Shown: positions 12,757-27,700, numbered from the stretch's first letter. The stretch: 64,000 bases of DNA from Magnolia sinica (GCF_029962835.1 NC_080590.1:66494501-66558500), one strand, 5' to 3'. Translations and numbers: made by a program. Notes: generated by a model not told the origin, from the sequence alone.

Positions 12757-15700
12757 ACTATCTCTCTCTCCCTTCTCATCTCTACACATTTACACTTTTG
12801 GGTCCACTAATTGGACGTTAAAATCTGAATGTTTGAAAAGGTTTATGATTCCATTATATCTTTAAATTCCTAACAATGGATCAGGTGGGTCCCATTGTGA
12901 TAGTGTTCTGAATATTGACATTGTTATCGTAATATCAATGATATTATCAGGTATAGCTAGGTGATGTAGGACATGAAAATTAACTATGATATGCAAAGCT
13001 AAGATCATCAAATTAATTAACAATAATAAATTTCCACATCCCACAATAAAGTCAAACCATTCCAATTAGGGGAATCCGTAAAGATCCAAGCCTACACACA
13101 AGTTAGGGCTGATTCTGATTCAAAATAATCAATCTAATGAGTTCCTAGGAATGTAGAAACCGTCAAGCTTGTGTAGGATTGTTTCATCATCAATGAGATC
13201 CTCTAATTGCAAATTAGGGCAAGATTAGGGCTCTAAAATTGGGGAAAAGTGAGGATTAGGTAATCTATGGTTAGGGTTCCAGATTAGGATGATTTATTAG
13301 GCTGAGAATTGAGAACTAATCTAGTCAATTTGAGGTTTGAATCTGATTTGGGGAATTTTGCAGAAAATAGGAAAAATCAGGAAAAAAATAAAATTCGTAT
13401 CTTTCAAACCGGGTATTCAAATCGGGTGATCCAAAAGGGGTTTTGGAGCTGGGAGGAAGGCCTACCAGAAGGATGAATCAATCTAGGAAGAAAGGTCCCG
13501 CATGTGGGACCCGCACATGTGCCACACGTGGGCGAGTAGGCTCACACGTGTGAGGGGAGCACGTATGGGGTGGGAGCCACCTTCAGTCTGGTCGGCTAGG
13601 GGAGGAGTCTTGATCCTCTGAGTTTCATCTCGATCCGGTGTGTGGTGTAGTCGTAGTGCTACGCCAAAGGTTGCGGTCCTGTAGCGGCGGGCTGGATCTG
13701 GAAGATGCACTCTTGCTGTTGGACTGTTGTGTTGGGCTGAACAAGCAATGCGAATGAAGGGGAAAGAGATGATGATGATGGGAATGGGTTGGGATGAGGC
13801 TTTGCACCTTGGTAGTCTTCCCTTGATGAATAAAGGGGGCTTTTCACCCTTTTATGGCTCACGTCTCCACACACAAAGAGAAGAGAGAAAACAATCTTTT
13901 CTTTTCTTATTTCTTACAACATCACCATAATGCCCCTTCCCCTTGAGTTTATAAAGAAACCCTAAGAGGAGAGAATGACTAAAGTGCCCCTGCGCCAAGT
14001 GCGCATAAAAAGGTCCACATAAAAATAATAAAAACCAAACAACTACTAATCAATCCGAGCCGACTATAAAAAACTAAAACATGAAAAATAGTAAAATCCA
14101 AAATCCTACGAAGTTTCATGGTGGTGGGCCACGATCATGACATGATGGGCCATAATCGGGTCCACTCTGGACTCTAAGACTCTCAATACTCCTCCCACAA
14201 GTTGTGGGTTTTCAATCCATGCTGTCGCCAAGGTAGATCGATGGTAGGGTCCTCCTCCTTTCGTACGTGCGTAGTGAAGGTACTCCATGTGAGATGTCCC
14301 CATCAACCCTCCCTGGCTGCGAAGATTTCGCCACTGGCGAAACAAAGCTCTTGTACCGCTCTTGAATATCAGGATCAAGCCACTGAAGTTCCTCCTCACT
14401 GAGCCACGAGTAGTTTGAAGCCGGCCTTGACTTCCACTTAACGAGGAACTTTTGGAACCCACCGTCCTGTGTCGAGACTATATCTCATGGTCCAGGATAT
14501 CCTCTATCTCCTCTCTGGAAGTAGGAATGGTGGGTATAGGGGGTAGAGGCTGGGACAAGGGGTCAAGAAGAGGCCAAAGGTCGGGTGAATGATTTGGTGC
14601 TCTGGGATGGTCACGCGCAATGCTGGACATAGGATCAAGGATACCCTTAAATGCGACTAGATCATTCACATTGAATATGGAACTAATCCCCATTGAAGGT
14701 GGAAGATCTACCACATACACATTGAGACCATTTCGTTTGATAATTTTGAATGGTCCAGCGCTACGTGTGTGCAATTTTCGAACGGTTCCCTGGGGATACC
14801 GCTCTGGCCTGATACAAACCATCACAGAATCTCCTATTTTGAATTCTTTGAACCTCTTATGTTTGTCTGCAGAAACTTTATACTGTTCATTATTAAGATT
14901 TATCCCTCGCCTGATTTCTTAGTGCAGTGAATGAATATGCTGTGTAAAAGACTCTACAGACTCTGATGGCCTATGGGACAAGGACATGGGGACCAAATCA
15001 ATAGGTGTCCTAGGTCTATAACCAATAACAGCTTCGAATGGAATAAAACCTGTAGACCTGTTGATGGAATTGTTGTGTGCAAATTCAGCAGTGGGTAAGA
15101 CAGTATCCCACGTCCTGGTAAACTCTCCCACTAAGCACCTGAGCAAAATTGCCTAGGCTCTTATTGACCACCTCAGTTTGACCATCAGTCTGTGGGTGGT
15201 AGGCAGATGAAAATTGAAGCCGAGTGCCCATTTTATGCCATAGTGTCTTCTGAAAATAACTCATGGGGGAAAGCTCTTCCACTAGTTCATTGGGAAAAAT
15301 ATCACGAAATTCGTCCACTACCGGGATGGCCTCAGCGGGCAACTCTATACCAACCTCTGGTGTCGTCTCCCTAGCTACTAGGGCATACACCATCGAGTCT
15401 GACTCAGTCTCTTACTCAAATTCTTTGGCGTTTAGAATAAGAGGCTTGGACTGGGATTTGGACTTGGACTTGGGTTCCCTTGAACCGCTCGCACCACTCT
15501 TTGTGGACTCCTTTCTAGCAGTGTTCTTGGGTGGTAAAGGATTCAGCTTGATTTTCTTTCCCTCAAACATGGATGTGCACACATTTGAGCGACTGAATAT
15601 GGTAACATCCATGTCATACAACCATGGCCTACCCAAGATGATGTGGCCGACATCCATGAGAACCACATCACACCATAGCTTGTCTGTATATGATCCAAAC

Positions 15701-18700
15701 TGGATAAGAACAAGACAACGCTGAGATATAGGAATGGAGGTCTCATCAACCCAAGAGACTCTATAGGGTTGAGGATGGGCTTCAATTTTCAAGCTCAAAC
15801 GGCCCACGGTGCTAGTTGAGACCACGGTAGCACAACTACCACTACCCACAATCACCTTACAACTTTTCTCCCCGCATTTTAAATAGGTGTAGAAAATTGT
15901 GTTGCGACGTCAGTTGTCGGTACCTTTTGTTTGTATGAAGGCACAACGAACAACTGCAAGTGTTGCGGTCTCATGCGCTCCATCTTCTTCATCGTTAGCG
16001 CTCTTCTCTGGCACATATTCTTCTTCCTCATCCCCACTCTTAGGGACCAAAACTTCTACTTGCCCATCAATAAAGAACCCTTTGGTGCCCTCTTTCGTGC
16101 CACACTGGTGGGCAAAATGACCAAATACCTGACACCTAAAGCACCTAGTTACATCACTTCTATGCGAGGTAGACCCAACAACTCCTTTCCCTTTATCATC
16201 CTTGAATCTAGACTGCAAACTACTGGAAGGCTTGAATTGATTTCCAGTGCTAGGCTTAGTCCCTGTGTGATTAACCTTAGCGCTGGAATCTCGGGATTCA
16301 ACCTGCCTTCCCATAGGCACTCTGAGATACTGCTCGACTTCTAACACCACTTGATACATCTGTTCAAGGGTGTCAATGTGCTTAACGAGCAGTTCTCTCC
16401 TAATATCAGAATGGAGGCCCATCTTGAATCGAGCAAGAGTGAGCACAGGCTCCTCCTCTACCTCACACCAGGTCAAATACTCTTTGAACTTCTCAATGTA
16501 TTTGGTTACACTCATGACACCTTGTCGAAGGGACTGCCAATCTTCCACCAACTTCAAACAATAAGAGAATGAGAGATACTTCTCTTTGAAAACTTTCATC
16601 TCTACCCAATGGACTATTGGGGGTTCCCTCGACCTTTCATTTTTACACTCCACCGTGGCCCAAAATCTTTTAGCTTGACCCACCAGCTTCATTTTAGCAA
16701 AACGGACTCGGCGGGCATCCGTCATGTTGTACCACTCAAAAGTAGTGGTCCATGTCCGTCAGCCAGTCTAGAAAAGCTTTAGGGTCTAACCGGTCGTCAA
16801 ATGTGGGGGCATCGACCTTGACCCCTTTGAGAAGGTGCATATTAGGATCATACTGGCCGCGATGTCCCTCGCGGGGTGGGTACGTAGGTGCATGCCCAAG
16901 ACCATTTCCTTGACCGCGATCATTACTTCGTCTGTCCTCTGGATCACCTACCTGAGACTGGGCATCTTCCCCATTAGTGGGGTTGGCTCGAATGGAGGCC
17001 TCTAGTTGGGTAACGCATACATTAAGTTGATCAAAGCGTTGGTCAACACGTTGTTCCAGACACCTACCCAAATACTCAAACTGCCGGGTTATGTTGTTCA
17101 TGGACTCTTACAATTGCTCCATGTTTAGCGTAGGGTACAAACCAAAACCACGACCAGCACGTGTGGGGGCATACTATCACTCGCTCAACTCAAGGACCCT
17201 CTAATGCAACTATATGCGTCTAAGTGGAACTAAATGACCCTATAAGACTCTATATGAAAGAAATTACACAACGCTACTAAAATTCCAGCAATATAACTAC
17301 CCAAATAATTTGTTAACAGAAAATTCAGCAATGAAATTTGTGGATTTTCTGACAACAAAAAATTTAGCAGCCTATATTGTGAATTATGGGTCCTAAATAG
17401 CCCTATATGAGGAGACTTGATGCAAAATGGACATAAATAAACTGAACCCTAAACATGCAATGCATTCCCCTATGAAAAACTTGGCTCTGATACCAAATTT
17501 GATGTAGGAATAGTACATGAAAATTAACTATGATATGCAAGAAACTCAGGCTAAGATCATCAAATTAATTAATAATAATAAATCTCTACATCCCACAATA
17601 AAGTCAAACCATTCCAAATAGGAGAATCCGTAAAGATCCAAGCCTACACACAAGTTAGGGCTGATTCTGATTCAAAATAATCAATCTAACGAGTTCCAAG
17701 GAATGTGGAAACCCTCAAGCTTGTGTAGGATTGTTTCATCATCAATGGGATCCTCTAATCGCAAATTAGGGCAATATTAGGGCTCTAGGGGAAAAGTGAG
17801 GATTAGGTAATCTAGGGTTAGGATTCCAGATTAGGATGATTTATTAGGCTGAGAATTGAGAACTAATTTGGTCAATTTGGGGTTTTAATCTGATTTGAGG
17901 AATTTTGCAGAAAATAGGGAAAAAAATTCGTATCTTTCAAACCGGGTATCCAAATCGGGTGATCCAAAAGGGGTTTTGGAGTGGGGAGGAAGGCACCAGA
18001 AGGATGAATCAATCTAGGAAGAAAGGTCCCGCGTGTGGGACCCGCACATGTGCCGCATGTGGGCTCGCACGTGTGATGGGAACACGTATGGGGTGGGAGC
18101 CACCTCTAGTCTGGTCGGCCAAGGGAGGAGTCTTGATCCTCCGAGTTTTGCCTCGATCCGATGTGCGGTGTAGTCGTAGTGCTACGCCGAAGGTTGCGGT
18201 CCTGCAACGGCGAGCTGGATCTGGAAGATGCACTATTGCTGTTGGACTAAAGTGCCCCTGCGCCAAGTGCGCCTAAAAAGGTCCACATAAAAATAATAAA
18301 GACCAAACAACTACTAATCAATCCGACCCGGCCATCAAAAAATAAAACATGAAAAATAGTAAAATCGAAAATCCTACGAAGTTTCATGGTAGTGGGCCAT
18401 GATCATGACATGATGGGCCATAATCGGGTCCACTCTAGACTCTAAGACTCTCAATACTCCTCCCACAAGTTGTGGGTCTTCAATCCATGCTGTCGCCAAG
18501 GTAGATCGACGGTAGGGTCCTCCTCCTCCTTTCGTATGTGCGTAGCGAAGGTACTCCATGTGAGATGTCCCCATCACTAGGTCATCGATATCAAAACTGT
18601 TGGAAGTTTAAAAATTTCCAACTATCACCGATATTTTCGATAATAGAAGAATTCCTTATAAAAGTTTCCTGGTATCAGTGATATCATTGGTAATATCCTC

Positions 18701-21700
18701 AATACCAGCGATAATATCGTAGATGCCAGGGAAACATTTGGAAATAGGCGAAAATTGACCCAAAATTAGGAAATTTTGACAAAAACCCAAAAAAAATCTT
18801 CAGTTTTTTGGAATTTTATTCCTTAGGTGATTTCTATCACTATTGGTTTTTATTGAATCAGAATTTGGATTTGGGGAGAAATTTCGGCTCGAAACGAAAA
18901 TGGGCTGGAACTCAAAGGTGACAAAAAATCCACCTTCTTCTTCTTCTTCTTCTATATATATATATATATATGTTAGCATGGATGTCAATGGAAATCCAAT
19001 TCTATACATGATCCCATGCATTAACATGGATTTGTGGCAAAAGTTAACATTTGAGTGAAAAATGGGGGATATGGGTGAAATCCTTTTTTATTTTATTATT
19101 TTTATTTTTTTCGTTTTTTTTAATATCAGAAAACGTGTTTTAACTATTAATAATGTGGCAATTTTATATATTAATGAGTGCTGGCCTATCTATTGATTGG
19201 CTACATATTTTATACTGATATTATGCGACAACACATGGTTAGACCTATATAAAATGGAAAGTTATTATGCATAGTTGTTTTTTGCAATATTTTTTGTTCT
19301 TGAATATGTAAACTTATGTCTTTCAATATCTTCTGAAGTTTCACTGAAAAAAACCTCCTTTTCCCAACCTTTCCCCAATGATTCCCTCATACAATGATAT
19401 TATTCCTGGTATAGACAATAATATTGCTAATACCGATACACATTTCCATATCCCTGGTCATCAATACATGTAACAATACCGATACTTTGAACACTAGGTG
19501 TTAATGAAGTGGCCCAAGTATAAGGCCAGCCACTCATCAGCTGGACTACATGTATTTTGGATTTTGACAATTAGCAAATGTTCTTAAACCATCCTTTGTT
19601 TTTGTACATGTCTGGCCTCCGACCCACTTGATGAGTTGACCAGCCTGCATTTTGGGTCCCATTCATCTACATGGCGGGTGGACCTAATTTGCTTTCAGTG
19701 GTCCACAGGTGAATATGGGGAACTATATTTGGGCCTAACAGAGCTTAGTGAACTTGTTTGTGACAGTTATTTCTTTGAACTTGAACTCCAAGTTTAATTT
19801 CCTATAATAGTAAAGTTTTTGCTCCCTTTTCTGCCAGCTTTCCTAATTACCTTGTACTTGTTACAGAGTTTAGTACTAAATAAATTTACAGCTTTCTAAT
19901 CATTGTTCCTCTTATCAGGTGTTGGATCAACTATTGGAGCTGGAGTTTATGTTCTTGTTGGAACAGTTGCTCGAGAGCATTCGGGACCATCTCTAACCAT
20001 TTCCTTCTTAATTGCGGGAGTAGCAGCTGCTCTTTCAGCATTTTGCTATGCAGAGCTTGCAAGTCGTTGCCCATCTGCAGGGAGTGCCTATCACTACTCA
20101 TACATATGTGTTGGAGAAGGGTAATGTAAATTTCTAAATCATTTTCATCCTTTCTTCTTCCATTGTTAACCATATGCACATATTCCTACTATTAAGATAG
20201 GTGTTTGGGTGTACCGCCAAATTGTAGTTGGTGGGGTTTCCGATATGTGCTTAATGTGCTTGGTGTTCGGGGTGGCTTGGAGAACAGAACCCTGTTAAGT
20301 GGCTGTTTGGATTGGGAAAAGTGCTTCCTGACTGGTAGTCATGGGCAAACCGAACATGTCCATGGTTTGTAAACACCCTTGTGCATGGGAACCAATGCAT
20401 AATTGGACAAGTAGTCATGGATATAGCTGTTAGACCATCCATTGGGTCTCTCTAGTGGAGGGGTGGAACTACTTGTCAACAACACTTTATAATGTTGATG
20501 CTAATGAGCATCATATTTATCCGTGCACATGCGCAACATGTTTCTATGTGCCACATGTGCGACTGTCCAAGTTCAAGCATCCAACATGTGTATATGTACC
20601 ACTGTCAATCTTCAAGCACTAAAAAATGTGGCATGTGTCAATGTTCACATTTAAAATGTGTACATGCACGTGTAAATGTAACCACCGACCAAATTTTAAA
20701 TGCTCCACATGTGCCACAATCTATTCATGATCAGCTAGCCTTGACAGCATGGAGACAGCATGGATTGCTAACTTTGCCCAAATCCAAACAGGCCCAAGGT
20801 GGGCTAACACTTTTCCTCTTTTACCACCCAGATCATGGTTGAGATGAGAACTACGAATTGGATCTTTCTATTAGTATTTTTCTTTTCTTCTTTTTTGAAA
20901 GGGACCTTTCCATTCGTATTGCATCCACATGATTTGGCAGTAGCGTTTCTTGTTGGCCTTGTTCCCTGATCATTCAAATGCACTCTTAAATTCATTTGTT
21001 TTGGATGAGAAATGCTTGAGCTTGAAATATAACTATCCATGAGCTATAGTGATTAGAAGTTTGATAGATGGGCTCAAACACTATATATGTACTTTCAGGA
21101 TTCAAGGAAATGATTTACAAATACTTGCTTTTGTGGCCTTCTATTGGCTTATTAGTTCTTTTTAGTTGCTGACCTTTAAAATTCTGATTGTTTCCAGTAT
21201 CGCTTGGCTGATCGGTTGGGCCCTTATACTGGAATATACAATTGGTGGCGCAGCTGTTGCACGTGGCATTTCTCCAAATCTGGTACAAAAGATTCTCATC
21301 ACTTAAAGCTATATTTTTTCTTACGAAATGTAACGGTGATCATTCATTGATCAGTTTATTATTATTATTATTATTATTTTTTGGATTCCAGTGGTTTTTC
21401 GTGCATAATTTGACACCCGAGTGGTGTAGCTTTATCAAATATTGGCCTTTTCTTTCACATATGTTGCCTAAGATTTGTCTCTTGAAATACATTTATTTTG
21501 TTTGTCTTTACCTAATGAGTTTTATAAAGTTCAAATGTTTTTAAGCTTCTTTCAGGGAATTCGTTTCCTATTGTGGTTGTTTGCTAGAGATAGGATTTGT
21601 CTATCTCATATTTCTCACATATATCTTGCTCTTTGCATTGATTTTGTATGAGATGTGTTTATCGATTTTTGTTACTTAAATAAGTGAGTCATTTATTTTC

Positions 21701-24700
21701 CTCAGAAATGGAGAGCCTGGCTAAATTAAGTGGGCTGTTTTATGTTTCTTCCTATTCATGAATAGCGAACTGGTCTGGCATTGCATGCTGGTGATCAGTG
21801 TTTTAAATATCAACAATATCGGCCGATATATCCCATGATATATCTTGTATCCCACATGTGTGATACGAAATGCATAGGTAGTGCCGATATATCTCACCTA
21901 TTCGATCCAGTGAGCATTTTCAATTTTCGAACCATTTTAAAAAAATAAATTTGGCTGTAAATCACGTTAAATCAGTGGCAAATGGTTACAAATCTATGAT
22001 TCTTCATGTTTTCCATGAAAAAACATGGATTTGGAGCTTCGATTTTGAGATTTGGGGAAAGTTGTAGAAAATTGGGAAAAATCAAAACTTCTCAATTTCT
22101 CGCTAATCAGTTGCAATCTTTGTTTCCAAAGACAAAATCAAACATGTAGCCTGATCTAGTGATTCTTCTTTTGCTTTTGAATGTATTGCTTGTGTTTCCA
22201 TACATGTCTTCTTATGTTTATAAATTATATGAATAGACTTTAAATATATTTGCATTAGTTCAGTTGGATAGTGCATGTATTAGGACCCCATACAAAAGAA
22301 ACCCCTATTATGTGCACATTTTATTTTATTTTTTTGTTTGTAATGTTTTGATTTCTAAGTGTTTAATCCTTGAACCTTGAAAAATCTGACCAATTTCACA
22401 ATGTTCTGGTGTTTCCCAACAACAATGATACATTACGCGATACAACTAATATATCCCATGTGATAACCAATATGTATTAGTATCCCAAGGGTGCAATTCG
22501 TTACGTGATAACGATGTTTAAAACATTGGTAGTGACCTTAATTGTAAGTTTCCCTTTCCAGATAATGCCCAATAGTTTGGCAAAAGTACAGCTTGGGGCA
22601 TGATTGTGTTGGCATGTGACCAATGTTTGCTAAGCATGTATCGCTGGGCTCCTTGCTGCTTGAGCACGACTTTCCACTTTTGGTCTAATTGTGGTACATT
22701 TTTGCACACTCGTGCTCAACAAACTTGCCTGGCATTGGATGATCTAGACATCAGCTGCCTATAAATTCCCCTTCATGGGTAGCTTGTGGCAGTTGTGCTA
22801 AGGAGCAATCTAGAACCTGACCATGTGGATGTGTGCCTTGTTTTGATTAATGTTTTATTTGTCAGTATTGCACCTCTTTTTCTTTTTTCTTTTTTTTTGA
22901 AATATATATATAACTGAACTTTATATATATATATATAAAAAACCAAAGTTGGCGAAAAATTACAACCCAAACAAACTGCACAGAGCTAATATCACAAGAA
23001 TTCATCCAGGAAGCCTAACCCAAAACCTCAACCTTAACCCTCCTAATCACTTCCCCCACCAACCCATGTTTTTTTTGGAAGCGTCGGCCATTTCTTTCCC
23101 TCCATAACAAACAAAGAACTGCCATGTTGAATAAACCAAGGAATCCTGCCCAGAACTTTCAAGCAAATGTGCAATGAATGAAGAGGTGATTAATGCACTC
23201 TGTGTTTTCCATACACATGACACAATTGTTGGGAAGCACCATTGACCTTTTCCAAGGTTGTCAATAGTTACCACATTCTTTCTCCCTACAAGGCAAACAA
23301 AAGCTGCCACTTTAGGAGGGGTGCCAAAGAACCATTTTTTTTTTTTGTGTGGTTTTTGCTTGCACCCATTGAGGGCTTCCGTATTTTCCTATGGAAAGAC
23401 CGGACTGAAAACTGCCTTGACTTGTCATATTTCCTCACCATAGAGTCCTTTTCCCCTGAAGCTAGAATGCACCCTTGGCGTTTACTGTGAAGCTTAGCAA
23501 ACTCTTCTGTCTCCTCATCCCGCAAGTTCCTGCGACAGGGAGTCCAAACCATTGCTCACTGCACTAGGAGAAACAACTGACAAATAGAACATTTGCATAT
23601 GGAGCGAGGCTAGCTAACTTAGCAAACTCCATCTAAAGCGATCACTCCCCTATCAACATATCTTCTCAAAATCGAATCCTAATCTCTGTTTCCTAAAGCG
23701 AAGCCATCCCCCTCCCAAAACCTTCCTGCCACACTTAAGATGGTCTTTCACAAGCCTGACCCCCTATAAGGAGAAGATCTTTTTACCCCCAACCTTCCTC
23801 ATTAGGCCCATACTTCTCGGCAATTTTTTCTCTCCAAAGATTCCCTTCCTTCATGCCAAATCTCTCCAACCATTTACCAAGTAAAGCCAGATTACCACTT
23901 TCCAACTCCCTTATTCCTACACCCCCTTCGCCATATAGTTTGCACGCCTCTTCCCATCTCAGCGAGTGGAATTTCTCCTTCTCCTTGCACCCCCACCACA
24001 GAAACTCCCACCCTGACCTCTTGATTCTGTTCACCCCCGACTTAGGACATTTAAAGAGTGAAATATAGTAAAGCAGCATGTTGGATATAGTCACTTTGAT
24101 GAGAGTAATCCTGCCAGCCAATGACAGGTAACAACTCCTCCCCCTCAATAGCTTCTTTTCCATTCTTTCAATTACCTTATCTCACAATTGCTTTGGCAGT
24201 TTGTTGATACAAAGAGGAAGGCCTAAGTATGACGAAGGAAAAAACCCCCGCATTGCACCCAAAGACCCTCCCAAGATCCTCCACCTCCTTAGTGGTCAAG
24301 TGCACGCCCAGAAGCTCACTTTTGGAGATGTTGACTTTTAACCCTGAAACGACCTCGAAACACCTTACAACTTTCCACGATTCGTCCACTATAAAACCAT
24401 CTCTTTCATAAAATAGAATTGTGTCATATGCAAATTGAAGGTGAGAAATATGAAAACTCAAGTAAGCCACCCTGAAGCCCTGAAACAATCTAGGATCTTG
24501 ACCCTTGTCCAACATTTTACTAAGAGCTTTCGATGCCTTCACAAATAGGAAATGTGACAGCTGTCAGACCCCTAAAGGCCTTAAAGAATCATTTTGAGGA
24601 GCCATTGACCAACACCAAAAATTTCACTGATTGGAAACATTCTTGAATCCATCTTCTCCACCGTTGCCCACATCCCAATTTCCTGAGCATAAAATCCAAG

Positions 24701-27700
24701 AAGTCCTAGTTAACGTGATCATAGGCCTTCTTAATGTCCATCTTACAAACAATACCTTTTACACCTGACCTGCCTCATGCTACGAATCGATACACTCGTA
24801 AGCAATAAGAGTGCTATCAAGGATCTATCTGCCTTCCACAAATACAAACCTTGGGTCTTCAAGATAACACTTGCAAGGACCAACTGAAGTCTTGACGATA
24901 ACATTTTTGCCAGAATCTTGTACGACCCTACAATCAAGCTAATAGGATGAAAGTCCTTCTGATTCTCAACACCTTCCACCTTTGGAATGATTGCAATAAA
25001 AGATGCCCCTAGATTGGATGATAGCCAACCCGTCTAAAAAAAACTCCATCATAAATCAAATCACATTATGTCCTTCAGAAGAAAAACCCATCACATTATC
25101 TTTGATGATGTCCCATAAAACCTAAAAAGAGGCCATCCGGAACCCATCTGGGCCCGGGGCCTTATTCCTCCGCAAAGGGTCCACAGTTTCTTTGACTTTG
25201 TCTTCAGAAAATGGCCTCTCCAAAAGAGGAGCCTCTGCATCCGATATTTGGTTGAGCGCCAAGCGATCCAACCTAGGCCTTACCCACGATTCCTTGGTAA
25301 GCAGGTCACCATGTATTGCACCCTTGGGATATGGGAACAGATTGGTATCACAAGGGAAATATTACATGTACCGGAGAATGTATCATAGTCAAGAGGGAAA
25401 CATTGGGAAAATGATGGAATTTTTCAATGTAACTTTAGGAGATGTTAAAAGCCACATGATTACACTAAGAATTCAAAAGATTATGAAACACCAACTATTC
25501 TTTGTATAAATGCTGAAACTGATGCACAAGCAAACAAAGGTGATGCAATTATATCCAAAATGAGTTCATATCAATCAAATCTCATACAATACAAGTAATA
25601 AAACATAAACAATACATCAAAAAAACAAAAAGAACATTAAAATTTCAAATATCATATAATACTCGTAAAACACAGAGAATACATACAAAAACAAAAAAGA
25701 AGCAAAAATATACCTTGGACTCGTATCCACATGGAATTATGAGGTGATTGAAAGTTGTTGTCTCTATCCCCATCGGAGTAGCCATAATACTTCTGGTCTA
25801 CATTACGATAATATTGTGCCTAGCTCATTAGTTGATGATACCAAGCCGTGTTCTATCTAGCATGTCTGATATCTAAGGTACTCATCCTCACAAAACTGCA
25901 CTAGTATGCCTATCGTTGGATGTTATATAGACATTGTAATTGTAACCACTAACTGGAGCTCAACACCTTCATAGCCATGTTTATCTTGGATACATTTGCC
26001 TATAATATCCCTATTTTTAGTCCTAGGGATATGCTTGACCATATCCATAGGCCAACGGCAACGAGTTAAGATCTGTATTTCATTTCATTATTTAAAAAGA
26101 ATTATTTTTAGTTAGTGCTAAACAAAAAATATAAATTTTTATTTCTAAAAACACAAAAGAGTTTGACCAATCTGCAGATCAGCCTACACTAATCAACATA
26201 TCTATAGATTGGCCAATTTCAGTGTTTTTTTTTTTTTTTTTTGAAATGATGATGATATATTATATAAACAAGGCCAATTTCAGTTGATCTACATATTTTG
26301 TTAAATATATTTTAATCCTTTTTAGTGATTTTTTTTTTTTTTGAAAAATAAAAAGAATCTTAGTAGCATACAATTTTCTACTCTATTTTCATTTTAGAGG
26401 GTGAAAAATGGAAGAATTTCATATTTCTCCAATTTCTTCCATTTCCCTCCTTCAAATTTGGAAAATATTACCTCAAAATTCATCTTTGTCAATGCATGAA
26501 AATCATGCATAGATATGGTTTTGCAACTATTTTCTTCCTAATCTATACAAAAGAAATAAATTTGAACAAATTGAATGTAACTTTTCTCATGGAGGGGTTC
26601 TAACCCATTTCTGCTCTCAGAATGTGATTTCTCCACGAAATCTTTTTTCATGCAGAACAATGCAAGCGGAGTTCTCAAAAGACACTAACACACTCTCCCA
26701 AAAAATTGAAGAAAAGTGTTTTTTTTTTCAACAATTTTTTCTGATTTTCCTGGAATTTTGTAGGATTTTCAGTATGTATCGTTGAAGCAGGCAAAATTAT
26801 GACATGTATCAACAATATAGTGCATTTTTATAAAGGTCCCTGTGTGGTATATTGAGAGATATTGCACGACACACGCGGAATTTTAGTCGATACAGAGGTT
26901 TTTTTACAAATCCCACTGTATGTCGTGTCAGTAGGGTGCAATACCGATGGTGTCAGCCGATACCATCAATACATAGAACACTAGTGCTGATAATCATGTA
27001 TTGGTGGGTTCCTTGCTATTACATGTGGCCAACTCTACTCAAGCATGACCTTTGATATGTGTGGGTGGTTCAGAGTATCAGTGTAGAGATCTTACAAATC
27101 TCCTATTTTTAGGAGAATTTGACAGTGTGACTTCATTTAGATTGGAAAAAATCTCTGTTTCTAGTCAGACCTGGTCAGATTAAAATGTCCAGTTTTAGAC
27201 AAGGATTACTTTTTAAGTGTAATTATTTGGGCCAGATTTGAGTACAAGGTACTGGAATTTTGTGCATGCCTATCTTCAGCCATCCAATGATAGTGGTCGG
27301 GAACCCAATACGCATTTCAAAAAAGGATTTTCAACTCTAATTTTGAGATTTACTGGGATTCCCACCAATTGTCTTTGGGTGGTGGGAGACTGTTGTGAAA
27401 TGACTAGTCGTGGAGTCAGTAGACACCCATCTCTGTGCACACAATCTTATTTATAAAATTTTAATTAAAACATGAAATAATTTCTGAACTTGTTATTGTT
27501 TTTAATCTTTTGATGCTGTGAGAAGTATTAATTGCTTAGGTATGCATCATATTGCAAATTTAAAGAAAGAAGACAAAGGTCGATTTTAAAAACATGGCTT
27601 CTATTCTTTTTCTTGAACTCCAGGTATCTTATTTAATCCATCGGTTTTCTTTTAGATGATTGACCTTGAAAATGGAGAACTCCTAGACTCTATAGATACT

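Larger units (their letters stand above)
12962..18576 (-). mobile_element. Ty3/gypsy chromovirus-type retrotransposon 1, internally deleted
   Basis: A bordered insertion of 5615 bp with the 5-bp target duplication CTAGG at 12957-12961 and 18577-18581. LTRs lie at 12962-14305 and 17510-18576. The complement of the tRNA-Met primer site, GCTCTGATACCA, is at 17494-17505, so the element reads on the minus strand. In order it keeps gag with a zinc knuckle, a protease, the integrase C-terminal half and a chromodomain. Reverse transcriptase, RNase H and the integrase N-terminus are missing. It cannot transpose alone. Confidence 0.92.
12901..19496 (-). mobile_element. hAT-like element split by a retrotransposon
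   Basis: Ends TAGTGTTCTGAATAT (12901) and ATACTTTGAACACTA (19496) are imperfect inverted repeats. Read on the minus strand, the right portion matches the start of the CAGTGTTCGAA MITE family, including the GACCAGGGATA segment. The Ty3/gypsy element at 12962-18576 is inserted 61 bases from the left end. The element's own target duplication is not clear. Confidence 0.6.

Noticed and set aside
12589-12789. Ser/Leu-rich open frame on the minus strand
   Set aside because: It is a translation of the (GA)n microsatellite.
13483-13874. Overlapping His/Pro/Ser-rich minus-strand frames
   Set aside because: They lie entirely inside a gypsy LTR. Equivalent frames recur in the other LTR copies without conserved coding signals.
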